Source: Rhyzopertha dominica (taxonomy: Eukaryota; Arthropoda; Insecta; Coleoptera; Bostrichidae). Taken from it: DNA of 64,000 nt. The notes beneath the pieces are model-generated. The model had not been told where the DNA came from, ran no database searches, and saw nothing but the letters and a program-made list of their open reading frames with translations. This document shows, in pieces, positions 37,601-48,900 of the stretch; the first letter of the stretch is position 1, and every line of letters begins with the position of its first letter. The DNA lies in NCBI GenBank assembly GCA_025024175.1, contig QCXZ01000001.1, positions 34,590,942 through 34,654,941 on the forward strand, in the 5' to 3' direction. A program made the position numbers and the translations under genes.

Positions 37601-40572
37601 AAATTTACGAATATATACAGCTCTCTGCGTTTTATATTTTTTAAGACGATGAACAATTATCAATGTTACCTCTGCAAATGTATTTTGGGTTGCATTACGG
37701 TCTATATGTTAATTTTTTTTATATTTCAATAAATTGTGAGCATTTCTTAGTTCAAAATACGAAAAATGTCCCTATAGGTACAGGGTGATTCACTAAGGGT
37801 ACGGAACGACTCTATCTTGAAAATCCCTCACTCTATAACTTCAAAACAAAAAATGACACTCGTCAAGGGTTTTTACCGCTTTTTTACGTAATAGCCTACA
37901 AACCGAAGTTAAGAAAATATATCGCCCCCTTTTAAATTTTTCGAGAAATCGAGAAAAGTATGACAATTTTTCAAATATCGCCCTCTATATACAGCTATTT
38001 AGAGTAACTAATTTTAAAATCATTTACCATTAATATTAATCCTCTTGAAACTCTATCTAAATTGAGTCCTAGTTCCTTGAATTTGGTTGAGGTGTTTAGA
38101 AAATAAAAGCATCTAGAAGTTTAGAGGCTATTTTGCTTACCATGGCAACCAGCAAAAATTTTTACGAAAGTAATAGAAAATTAAACAGAGACTCTGAATA
38201 CTATTTTCCAACAACATTTTATCGGCAAGTTTTGGAGTTATTCGCGTTTATTTGTAATGTGATCTCAAATACGCCCCCTAGCGGGCAATTTAGGAATTTA
38301 TTTGGTAAATTTCTACCCAAAAATTATTTTACTCAAAGAGATAGCGTAGTGGGTTTTCAAGATAGAGCCGCTAGGCACCATTAATGAATCGCGGGGTATA
38401 TTAATTCGAAACGCTATCTAAGGGAGCTAGAGTCCGTTAAGCCGGCGTGACGACCGAAATTACAATTATCTCAGTTGAAATAAATTTCCATAAATATTAA
38501 CCCGAGTTAATTTTTTGGCATCGAATCTAATAGTGCTTAATTAGGGAGGAAGGAAAGTACAATGGGTTAAAGACGTTAAATTTTACTTAGAAAGAAGTTT
38601 TTGTAAAAATTTTCCTGTAAAATAAGATAATTTAATTATTTATTTTACTGAATCTTGTTACTTTTTGAGTTCATGAGGTTTCCCTAAAGCGTTTACCAAG
38701 CTTAATCCGAAATCTAAAAAATCATCCGAAAACAATTTTTAATAGCACTAATAAATCCAGTGAATTACTACTTACCTAAAAATTAGCTCAGGTGCAGATT
38801 TCAGTAATTTTATCTCAACCGGTTACTGAAATAAAGCAGCGGTTTAACAAGAGCAGTTTAGGTACGTTTTGGGTGACAATAATTTCATACAAATTCAACC
38901 ATTTCTCAAAATTTATTTATGTCCTCGTATTCACGTGCACTCTGCTTTATTGTGCTTATTCTTTCTCAATAACTTTATTGGGTCATTGAAATTCATGTTG
39001 TGAATGAAAAATTCGCTTTTTCAAACAGCTTGCAGTATGGTGCTTTCAGCTGCGGCGAGTTGTCCGAAGAAGAGGTTTCAGACTTGCCCAGCTGCGCTTT
39101 CGCGGGCAGACCCACATCGAGCACAAATATGCAACATCACTACCTCTCCACATTACATCATAATCCAGGTAGGCAATATATAATATATTCTTTAAAGCAG
39201 ATACATATTGCCAATACTATACAATAATTTATAATTCCAAATAATTGCATAGGTATACATAGTAGTAAAGTAGAATACAAATTATTACTTACTATTTGTA
39301 ATAATTATTTACAGTTGTTATTAAAATACCTTCGTATTAAACGTTATTGTACAGTTGACTTCTTAAAAGATTACCGCCTGTGGCGAAAAGCATTCTTCAA
39401 ATTAAAATGATGAAACTATAAAATGAAATATTTGGATCTAATTCTAGTTCCTCAGAAAACTGCTCATTTAGATTCTTTTTAACTTTTGACGAAGGTCCAA
39501 TCCAAACCAATGATATTTTTATTAGAAATTTCTTACCGATTCCTTCAAGATATCAAGATTTTTCGTAACATATATTTATCAAGTTTAACTCTTCTTTTAT
39601 AAAATGTATTTAAGCTCAATTACAACTACTTAAAAGAAAATGTACCTAAGAACGTCTTAAATACAAATTCATGATATAATTTAACTACAATTTTAATACA
39701 TTAGTAATGTAGTTACAATTATTTAATTTCTCCAAGGAAAAACAATAGAAGTTGTAAATTTTGACAAAAATACAAAGCCGCTTACTAGGTGTATTGCGTC
39801 ATGAAATTTTTCTTGTTTTAAGTGTTCGTTGTGCAAGAATTTTTACTTTGTTAGCAGCAGGCAGCAAGCAAAATTGTAGCAATATGTATTTAAATAGTGT
39901 GATTTAATACTAAGAAAAATGTAGTTACTGAAACGGAATCACTAAGGCTAGAGAAGCATTTAAATGAGTACTTAAACAGATGAAATGTAATTGAACTACA
40001 TTTCCAACTACTCGTAGTAAATACTTAACAACGCTACCAGTAAGCAATAGACACCTACTGCTAAACTGCTGTATGCTTATATGCTCAATGGCAAAAGTTG
40101 ACGGCTTCGTTTTCTGCTCCTAGCATGGCAGTACCATTGTTGTAGGTATACANTTACTCATCTTACACTTAAAAAAAGGTGGATATATTATTAAATTTTC
40201 TAGATAAATAGGAGTAGCGGGAGCAATGGAAAATACAATTTTAACAATTAATAAGCACCTAGAGATTAAAGTTACGTAATTTTAGAAATTAGTTAATATT
40301 ATGTTAAGGAAATACATTGGATTCTAGGCTTAATTTAACTCATTTAAGTATCATATTTATAGCTTCTTAGCTCATAAAAATAAACATCAGTTGATATTTA
40401 ATAGTGAGAATGTATGCCAATGCACTAAAGTTTTTGGTAATTTGATGAACTTGATTCCAGACAGTGTCCAGTGCTCCGCCAATTCATTGTCGGGGACAGA
40501 TTACTATGGCAGTTCTCCTTACAGAGTCCAGAGACATGCAGCCAACATTCGGGAACGGAAAAGGATGCTGAG
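34672..40572 (+). CDS. bHLH transcription factor of PTF1/Fer type, first three coding exons
   Basis: Exons are 34672-34724, 39029-39168 and 40461-40572, with GT-AG junctions and matching phases. Exon 1 gives a serine/proline-rich start (MSSNRSQVPDSSSSPPA) after a TATA promoter. Exon 2 is acidic and serine rich. Exon 3 ends inside the basic DNA-binding region (QRHAANIRERKRML), which contains the E-box-contacting NIRER residues, and stops at a split codon, so an intron interrupts the domain just before helix 1. The basic region is closest, from memory, to the 48-related (Fer2, PTF1A, FERD3L) group. The exon with helix-loop-helix is not found in the remaining window; it must lie beyond it or be lost in the gap. 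The final donor (AG|GTCTGC) is weak. These proteins act in the nucleus as heterodimers in neural or pancreatic-type cell fate in other animals. Confidence 0.72.
36107..36165 (+). repeat. tRNA-derived SINE-like segment with a Pol III B box
   Basis: GGTTCGAGTTC at about 36140-36150 matches the RNA polymerase III B box at 10 of 11 positions, and TAGCGAGGCTG about 33 bases upstream is a weak A box. The 3' end (CCCAGGGCACACC) is not a tRNA acceptor arm that pairs with the 5' side, so a functional tRNA is unlikely. A complementary AGGTGTGCC occurs at 36019-36027. Confidence 0.4.
36464..37696 (+). mobile_element. Tc1/mariner-superfamily transposon with perfect 20-bp TIRs
   Basis: The termini AATGCAACCCAAAATACATT (36464-36483) and AATGTATTTTGGGTTGCATT (37677-37696) are exact reverse complements. 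They enclose a damaged transposase gene on the plus strand. The 1.23-kb length is typical of mariner-like elements. No clean TA duplication is visible directly outside the repeats, so the real ends may be a few bases further out. It sits in the first intron of the bHLH gene. Decayed relatives are at 14480-15000 and 15215-15950. Confidence 0.85.
36592..37525 (+). pseudogene. Mariner-like transposase with DUF4817-type N-terminus, inactivated
   Basis: The ATG at 36592 starts a DUF4817-like helix-turn-helix segment (EKTDIILIYGECKKNA, RLYRQRFPNRR). A stop at 36,768 interrupts the frame. A second HTH follows (ISQRVVSRATGISLSSVHRII) at 36,840-36,905, then a frame change near 37,035. The first catalytic aspartate survives in the shifted frame (FSDEARF), but the stretch between it and TYLNFLRNVLPVLL is shortened, so part of the catalytic core is deleted. 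The rest (37,091-37,525) is open, with WFQQDGEPAHYH (second D) and DLTPLDFFLWG (third acidic residue). The gene is non-functional but recent enough to keep perfect TIRs. Confidence 0.85.
37778..38400. mobile_element. MITE-like element with about 44-bp imperfect inverted ends
   Basis: The left end (ACAGGGTGATTCACTAAGGG, then CTCTATCTTGAAAA) is mirrored by the right end (TTTTCAAGATAGAG, then CATTAATGAATCGCGGGGTA). About 620 bp long and without a credible gene; the 83-codon frame at 38133-38384 lies inside it and has no recognisable features. The opening ACAGGGTG resembles the ends of other repeats in the window (36,311 and 7,531). Confidence 0.6.
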
Positions 40573-42920
40573 GTCTGCTATTGGACCCACAGGGTACACT
40601 TGTCTTGATATGTGGCTTGATGTTAGAGACCCTATTTCAACCAAGGTTGTTTTTGGCATAGTTTTATAATCCATGCACGCATATGTATATCCTGCGTAGA
40701 AAAACAGTTAAGTGTTTTTATGTTTCTTAGTTTTGTTTTGACTAAAATAACATCGGATCTTATTCATGTATCGAATCCGCATAAAATTTTAAAACAAATG
40801 AATGGTCTAATTTGATTAAAAACGAAAGTTACAGTTCACTGCCGAACTTTCAATTTTACTAATATTACGTTATGTACGTCCTTCAGTTTGATACTTCACA
40901 TCATTTTTGTAACTAAACACCTATTTGTACATATCATTACAGTTCTGCTGTTCTCTTAACCTCTACAGACGGAAATACCGACTGAATAACCATTATAGGC
41001 GAAAAGATAGAGCTAATCAATTTACTTTAATTTCAAAAGTTTTCATACCTATATAAGAACCAACTATGTATAACATTTTAAAATTTTGCATTACGTGGTA
41101 CTGACCGAGACTTTGTTTAAGTTGCAATAGGAAATTTGCAAAAGTTCTGAAAACTTGGAATAACGTTTCTAATAATGTTTTACAACATGTATTGAGCAAC
41201 GTTTCAAAAGTAAGGAAACTGTATTTTTCTCGTAATGTGTGAAAAAGCACAAAATCTGCAAATTATATAGAAACACAAAACTGTATAACATTTTCCTATG
41301 AATGTGCAACCATTTTGGACTAAACGCAACATTCATTTATTACACGTATTTAATTGATCTTGCCATTCTTAATGAGTATAATTATAATAATAACAACTAG
41401 TCTCAGTTTATATATAGCTTTGCAACCTCGTGCGCAAATTGGAATCTTTATTCTTTTGCAATTTTAATTATTACCTACAATAATTGCCCACATAAAAAAA
41501 CTTCAAAAGTTTTCCAAATTTTAATAAGAATTGGGATTAATATTTTACTGAAGGCATAAAATTTGCAACCATGATTTTTTAGCATAATATTTTTAAATAG
41601 TAGTTGCATAAATTTTGGACACCAGGGACTCGTTAAAGCACTTACTATTTTCTACTATAATCAGAGGTATAATTATAACGTAATCTTCGAAAGTAACAAT
41701 CGAGATTTCAGAATGTTATTTCTGTTGTTAAATTAATTTTAGAGATGGTTATTCATTTTATAAACTAATAAAAGACATTCACTTTTCATCAGATTAAAAC
41801 GTACGTACATGCAATATTTTTTTCACTTAATACAAAAAGATGAGATTTTAAAATTATGTAACGCTCAATGAGAATTTAAATATCTAAAAGTTCTCTAAAT
41901 CCTATGGTGGAAGAAATGAAAATGAATACATTAAATTTATATAGATTCTTATGTGTTTAATTAAAATTAATTCAAATGAAAATATAATCGACCCTTTAAG
42001 TTACTTTCTAGATCAAGGGGCTTGTGACGTGGAGCGGTCGTGTATACCGTGAAATGAAAGGGTTGTAGATCGGTCGGACTAACGCAACTGCATGATCCTT
42101 TTTAGATCTTTTTCCGCTCTTTAATCAAACGTCGATAGCCTAAAACATTTACTAAGTTCACTTTCCGGTAACATGCTTGTACGTGCTCGATGATCATTGG
42201 ATAACACTGTTCATTTCAATAAATACAATTTTTTTCCTCAACTCCGCGATCATTGGATAACCCTATAACAATTTTTCAATACCTTGCACGTAAAATATAG
42301 ATTATGTAACGCAAACATAAGTGTATTTCTTTTCCTTTTTTAAAATTAAACAGAAAACAGATACCTAAGCTTAAAGTAAGCGATAACGTCAAAGGTCATT
42401 ATAATTCGTATTGCTTGTGACGTCATAGTTCATTTTTTCTTTCTTACTTTCTTTTGATTTTGAACAATCAAGAAAATAGAAAATACGTATACGATTATTT
42501 TTTCAACAAAACACTTGGAGGACACAAAATCGTTAAACATTTTATTATTTACAGTATTTACAGTGACTTGAATAGTTAGCAAATTATGGTATTGCTTACA
42601 ATTGGTAAATTGAATTTTACAAAACACGTGGGAGTGTGTATTTTCAACATATTCTGTAGTGTTTTGTGGGATAATCAACTTTAAGGTTGCAGAAAGCTCA
42701 CATTTCGGAGCTGTGGCGTGGCACGATTTCGTTTAACTTTTAGTTTTAGGTAAGGTGACCTACCGTCCGGATTTAACCGGCGTGAAAACAGCAGCCAAAA
42801 GATAGCAGCCTAAATTTCCGAATATACCCGAATATACCATAGAAGTACTGAATATAGATAGTTGCCGGTTATACCCTACGGCCATACTCAGGTAAATATA
42901 AATTACGGTTGCATTCTAAC
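40573..42920. other. No recognisable gene; AT-rich intron or intergenic DNA
   Basis: I searched this stretch for the missing helix-loop-helix exon of the bHLH gene and did not find it. The minus-strand frames at 41017-41250 and 42430-42678 have no family features and are probably chance. A CCGGATTTAACCGGCG palindrome lies at 42,766-42,783, shortly before the satellite. Confidence 0.55.
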
Positions 42921-42924
42921 GTGT

Positions 42925-45900
42925 TCATAAATAAACAAGTAACAAAAATATGCGAATTTCAACAATTATTTATATCTCGGGGAACGGAGTTGTTGCCATG
43001 TTAGTCCCTCAGCAGAATAATCCCACGTTAATGAACTTCCGATCTTTGAAAACAGATTTACTTACTGAATAATTAATAAAAATTTGTGAATATAAACAAT
43101 TATCTATATCCCAGTTAATAGAGTTGGTGCCACGTAAGTTCTTTAGCAGAAAAATTTCCTTGTCAAATAGCTATCGATTTCCGCAAACAGATTTACTTGC
43201 ACTACATCAAGGGCCCAGTTATTAACAATATTTATAAACAATTATTTATAACTCGGTTAATAGTAGAGTTGATGCCACGTAAGTTCTTTTGCAGAAAAAT
43301 TTCCTTGTTAAATAGCTATCGATTTCCGCAAACAGATTTACTTGCACTACATCAAGGGCCCAGTTATTAACAATATTTATAAACAATTATTTATAACTCC
43401 GTTAATAGAGTTGATGCCACGTAAGTTCTTTTGCAGAAAAATTTCCTTGTTAAATAGCTATCGATTTCCGCAAACAGATTTACTTGCACTACATCAAGGG
43501 CCCAGTTATTAACAATATTTATAAACAATTATTTATAACTCCGTTAATAGAGTTGATACCACGTAAGTTCTTTTGCAGAAAAATTTCCTTGTTAAATAGC
43601 TATCGATTTCCGCAAACAGATTTACTTGCACTACATCAAGGGCCCAGTTATTAACAATATTTATAAACAATTATTTATAACTCGGTTAATAGAGTTGATG
43701 CCACGTAAGTTCTTTTGCATAAAAATTTCCTTGTTAANTACCTATCCATTTCCGCAAACAGATTTACTTGCACTACANCAAGGGCCCAGTTANTAACAAT
43801 ATTTATAAACAATTATTTATAACTCNGTTAATAGAGTTGATGCCACGTAAGNTCTTTTGCATAAAAATTTCCTTGTTAAATACCTATCCATTTCCGCAAA
43901 CAGATTTACTTGCACTACATCAAGGGCCCAGTTATTAACAATATTTATAAACAATTATTTATAACTCGGTTAATAGAGTTGATGCCACGTAAGTTCTTTT
44001 GCAGAAAAATTTCCTTCTTAAATAGCTATCGATTTCCGGAAACAGATTTACTTGCACTACATCAAGGGCCCAGTTATTAACAATATTTATAAACAATTAT
44101 TTATAACTCGGTTAATAGAGTTGATGCCACGTAAGTTCTTTCGCAGAAAATTTTCCTTGTTAAATANCTATCNATTTCCGCAAACAGATTTACTTGCACT
44201 ACATCAAGGGCCCAGTTATTAACAATATTTGTAAACAATTATTTATAACTCGGTTAATAGAGTTGATGCCACGTAAGTTCTTTTGCAGAAAAATTTCCTT
44301 GTTAAATAGCTATCGATTTCCGCAAACAGATTTACTTGCACTACATCAAGGGCTCAGTTATTAACAATATTTATAAACAATTATTTATAACTCGGTTAAT
44401 AGAGTTGGTGCCACGTAAGTTCTTTTGCAGAAAAATTTCCTTGTTAAATAGCTATCGATTTCCGGAAACAGATTTACTTGCACTACATCAAGGGCCCAGT
44501 TATTAACAATATTTATAAACAATTATTTATAACTCGGTTAATAGAGTTGATGCCACGTAAGTTCTTTCGCAGAAAATTTTCCTTGTTAAATAGCTATCGA
44601 TTTCCGCAAACAGATTTACTTGCACTACATCAAGGGCCCAGTTATTAACAATATTTGTAAACAATTATTTATAACTCGGTTAATAGAGTTGATGCCACGT
44701 AAGTTCTTTTGCAGAAAAATTTCCTTGTTAAATAGCTATCGATTTCCGCAAACAGATTTACTTGCACTACATCAAGGGCCCAGTTATTAACAATATTTAT
44801 AACTCGGTTAATAGAGTTGATGCCACGTAAGTTCTTTTGCAGAAAAATTTCCTTCTTAAATAGCTATCGATTTCCGCAAACAGATTTACTTGCACTACAT
44901 CAAGGGCTCAGTTATTAACAATATTTATAAACAATTATTTATAACTCGGTTAATAGAGTTGATGCCACGTAAGTTCTTTTGCAGAAAAATTTCCTTGTTA
45001 AATAGCTATCGATTTCCGCAAACAGATTTACTTGCACTACATCAAGGGCTCAGTTATTAACAATATTTATAAACAATTATTTATAACTCGGTTAATAGAG
45101 TTGATGCCACGTAAGTTCTTTTGCAGAAAAATTTCCTTGTTAAATAGCTATCGATTTCCGCAAACAGATTTACTTGCACTACATCAAGGGCTCAGTTATT
45201 AACAATATTTATAACTCGGTTAATAGAGTTGATGCCACGTAAGTTCTTTTGCAGAAAAATTTCCTTCTTAAATAGCTATCGATTTCCGCAAACAGATTTA
45301 CTTGCACTACATCAAGGGCTCAGTTATTAACAATATTTATAAACAATTATTTATAACTCGGTTAATAGAGTTGATGCCACGTAAGTTCTTTTGCAGAAAA
45401 ATTTCCTTGTTAAATAGCTATCGATTTCCGCAAACAGATTTACTTGCACTACATCAAGGGCTCAGTTATTAACAATATTTATAACTCGGTTAATAGAGTT
45501 GATGCCACGTAAGTTCTTTTGCAGAAAAATTTCCTTCTTAAATAGCTATCGATTTCCGCAAACAGATTTACTTGCACTACATCAAGGGCTCAGTTATTAA
45601 CAATATTTATAAACAATTATTTATAACTCGGTTAATAGAGTTGATGCCACGTAAGTTCTTTTGCAGAAAAATTTCCTTGTTAAATAGCTATCGATTTCCG
45701 CAAACAGATTTACTTGCACTACATCAAGGGCTCAGTTATTAACAATATTTATAAACAACTATTTATAACTCGGTTAATAGAGTTGGTGCCACGTAAGTTC
45801 TTTTGCAGAAAAATTTCCTTGTTAAATAGCTATCGATTTCCGCAAACAGATTTACTTGCACTACATCAAGGGCTCAGTTATTAACAATATTTATAAACAA

Positions 45901-48900
45901 TTATTTATAACTCGGTTAATAGAGTTGATGCCACGTAAGTTCTTTTGCAGAAAAATTTCCTTCTTAAATAGCTATCGATTTCCGCAAACAGATTTACTTG
46001 CACTACATCAAGGGCTCAGTTATTAACAATATTTGTAAACAATTATTTATAACTCGGTTAATAGAGTTGATGCCACGTAAGTTCTTTTGCAGAAAAATTT
46101 CCTTGTTAAATAGCTATCGATTTCCGCAAACAGATTTACTTGCACTACATCAAGGGCTCAGTTATTAACAATATTTATAAACAATTATTTATAACTCGGT
46201 TAATAGAGTTGATGCCACGTAAGTTCTTTCGCAGAAAATTTTCCTTGTTAAATAGCTATCGATTTCCGCAAACAGATTTACTTGCACTACATCAAGGGCC
46301 CAGTTATTAACAATATTTATAAACAACTATTTATAACTCGGTTAATAGAGTTGATGCCACGTAAGTTCTTTGCAGAAAAATTTCCTTGTTAAATAGCTAT
46401 CGATTTCCGGCAAACAGATTTACTTGCACTACATCAAGGGCCCAGTTATTAACAATATTTATAAACAACTATTTATAACTCGGTTAATAGAGTTGATGCC
46501 ACGTAAGTTCTTTTGCAGAAAAATTTCCTTGTTAAATAGCTATCGATTTCCGCAAACAGATTTACTTGCACTACATCAAGGGCTCAGTTATTAACAATAT
46601 TTATAAACAACTATTTATAACTCGGTTAATAGAGTTGGTGCCACGTAAGTTCTTTTGCAGAAAAATTTCCTTGTTAAATAGCTATCGATTTCCGCAAACA
46701 GATTTACTTGCACTACATCAAGGGCTCAGTTATTAACAATATTTATAAACAACTATTTATAACTCGGTTAATAGAGTTGATGCCACGTAAGTTCTTTTGC
46801 AGAAAAATTTCCTTGTTAAATAGCTATCGATTTCCGCAACAGATTTACTTGCACTACATCAAGGGCCCAGTTATTAACAATATTTATAAACAACTATTTA
46901 TAACTCGGTTAATAGAGTTGATGCCACGTAAGTTCTTTTGCAGAAAAATTTCCTTGTTAAATAGCTATCGATTTCCGCAAACAGATTTACTTGCTCTACA
47001 TCAAGGGCTCAGTTATTAACAATATTTATAAACAACTATTTATAACTCGGTTAATAGAGTTGATGCCACGTAAGTTCTTTTGCAGAAAAATTTCCTTGTT
47101 AAATAGCTATCGATTTCCGCAAACAGATTTACTTGCACTACATCAAGGGCCCAGTTATTAACAATATTTATAAACAACTATTTATAACTCGGTTAATAGA
47201 GTTGATGCCACGTAAGTTCTTTTGCAGAAAAATTTCCTTGTTAAATAGCTATCGATTTTCCGCAAACAGATTTACTTGCACTACATCAAGGGCTCAGTTA
47301 TTAACAATATTTATAAACAACTATTTATAACTCGGTTAATAGAGTTGATGCCACGTAAGTTCTTTTGCAGAAAAATTTCCTTGTTAAATAGCTATCGATT
47401 TCCGCAAACAGATTTACTTGCACTACATCAAGGGCTCAGTTATTAACAATATTTATAAACAACTATTTATAACTCGGTTAATAGAGTTGATGCCACGTAA
47501 GTTCTTTTGCAGAAAAATTTCCTTGTTAAATAGCTATCGATTTCCGCAAACAGATTTACTTGCACTACATCAAGGGCTCAGTTATTAACAATATTTATAA
47601 ACAACTATTTATAACTCGGTTAATAGAGTTGATGCCACGTAAGTTCTTTTGCAGAAAAATTTCCTTGTTAAATAGCTATCGATTTCCGCAAACAGATTTA
47701 CTTGCACTACATCAAGGGCCCAGTTATTAACAATATTTGTAAACAATTATTTATAACTCGGTTAATAGAGTTGATGCCACGTAAGTTCTTTTGCAGAAAA
47801 ATTTCCTTGTTAAATAGCTATCGATTTCCGCAAACAGATTTACTTGCACTACATCAAGGGCCCAGTTATTAACAATATTTATAAACAACTATTTATAACT
47901 CGGTTAATAGAGTTATGCCACGTAAGTTCTTTTGCAGAAAAATTTCCTTGTTAAATAGCTTATCGATTTCCGCAAACAGATTTACTTGCACTACATCAAG
48001 GGCTCAGTTATTAACAATATTTATAAACAACTATTTATAACTCGGTTAATAGAGTTGGTGCCACGTAAGTTCTTTTGCAGAAAAATTTCCTTGTTAAATA
48101 GCTATCGATTTCCGCAAACAGATTTACTTGCACTACATCAAGGGCCCAGTTATTAACAATAATTTATAAACAACTATTTATAACTCGGTTAATAGAGTTG
48201 ATGCCACGTAAGTTCTTTTGCAGAAAAATTTCCTTGTTAAATAGCTATCGATTTCCGCAAACAGATTTACTTGCCACTACATCAAGGGCCCAGTTATTAA
48301 CAATATTTGTAAACAATTATTTATAACTCGGTTAATAGAGTTGATGCCACGTAAGTTCTTTTGCAGAAAAATTTCCTTGTTAAATAGCTGATCGATTTCC
48401 GCAAACAGATTACTTGCACTACATCAAGGGCCCAGTTATTAACAATATTTATAAACAATTATTTATAACTCGGTTAATAGAGTTGATGCCACGTAAGTTC
48501 TTTTGCAGAAAAATTTCCTTCTTAAATAGCTATCGATTTCCGCAAACAGATTTACTTGCACTACATCAAGGGCCCAGTTATTAACAATATTTATAAACAA
48601 TTATTTATAACTCGGTTAATAGAGTTGATGCCACGTAAGTTCTTTTGCAGAAAAATTTCCTTCTTAAATAGCTATCGATTTCCGCAAACAGATTTACTTG
48701 CACTACATCAAGGGCCCAGTTATTAACAATATTTATAAACAATTATTTATAACTCGGTTAATAGAGTTGATGCCACGTAAGTTCTTTTGCAGAAAAATTT
48801 CCTTCTTAAATAGCTATCGATTTCCGCAAACAGATTTACTTGCACTACATCAAGGGCCCAGTTATTAACAATATTTATAAACAATTATTTATAACTCGGT

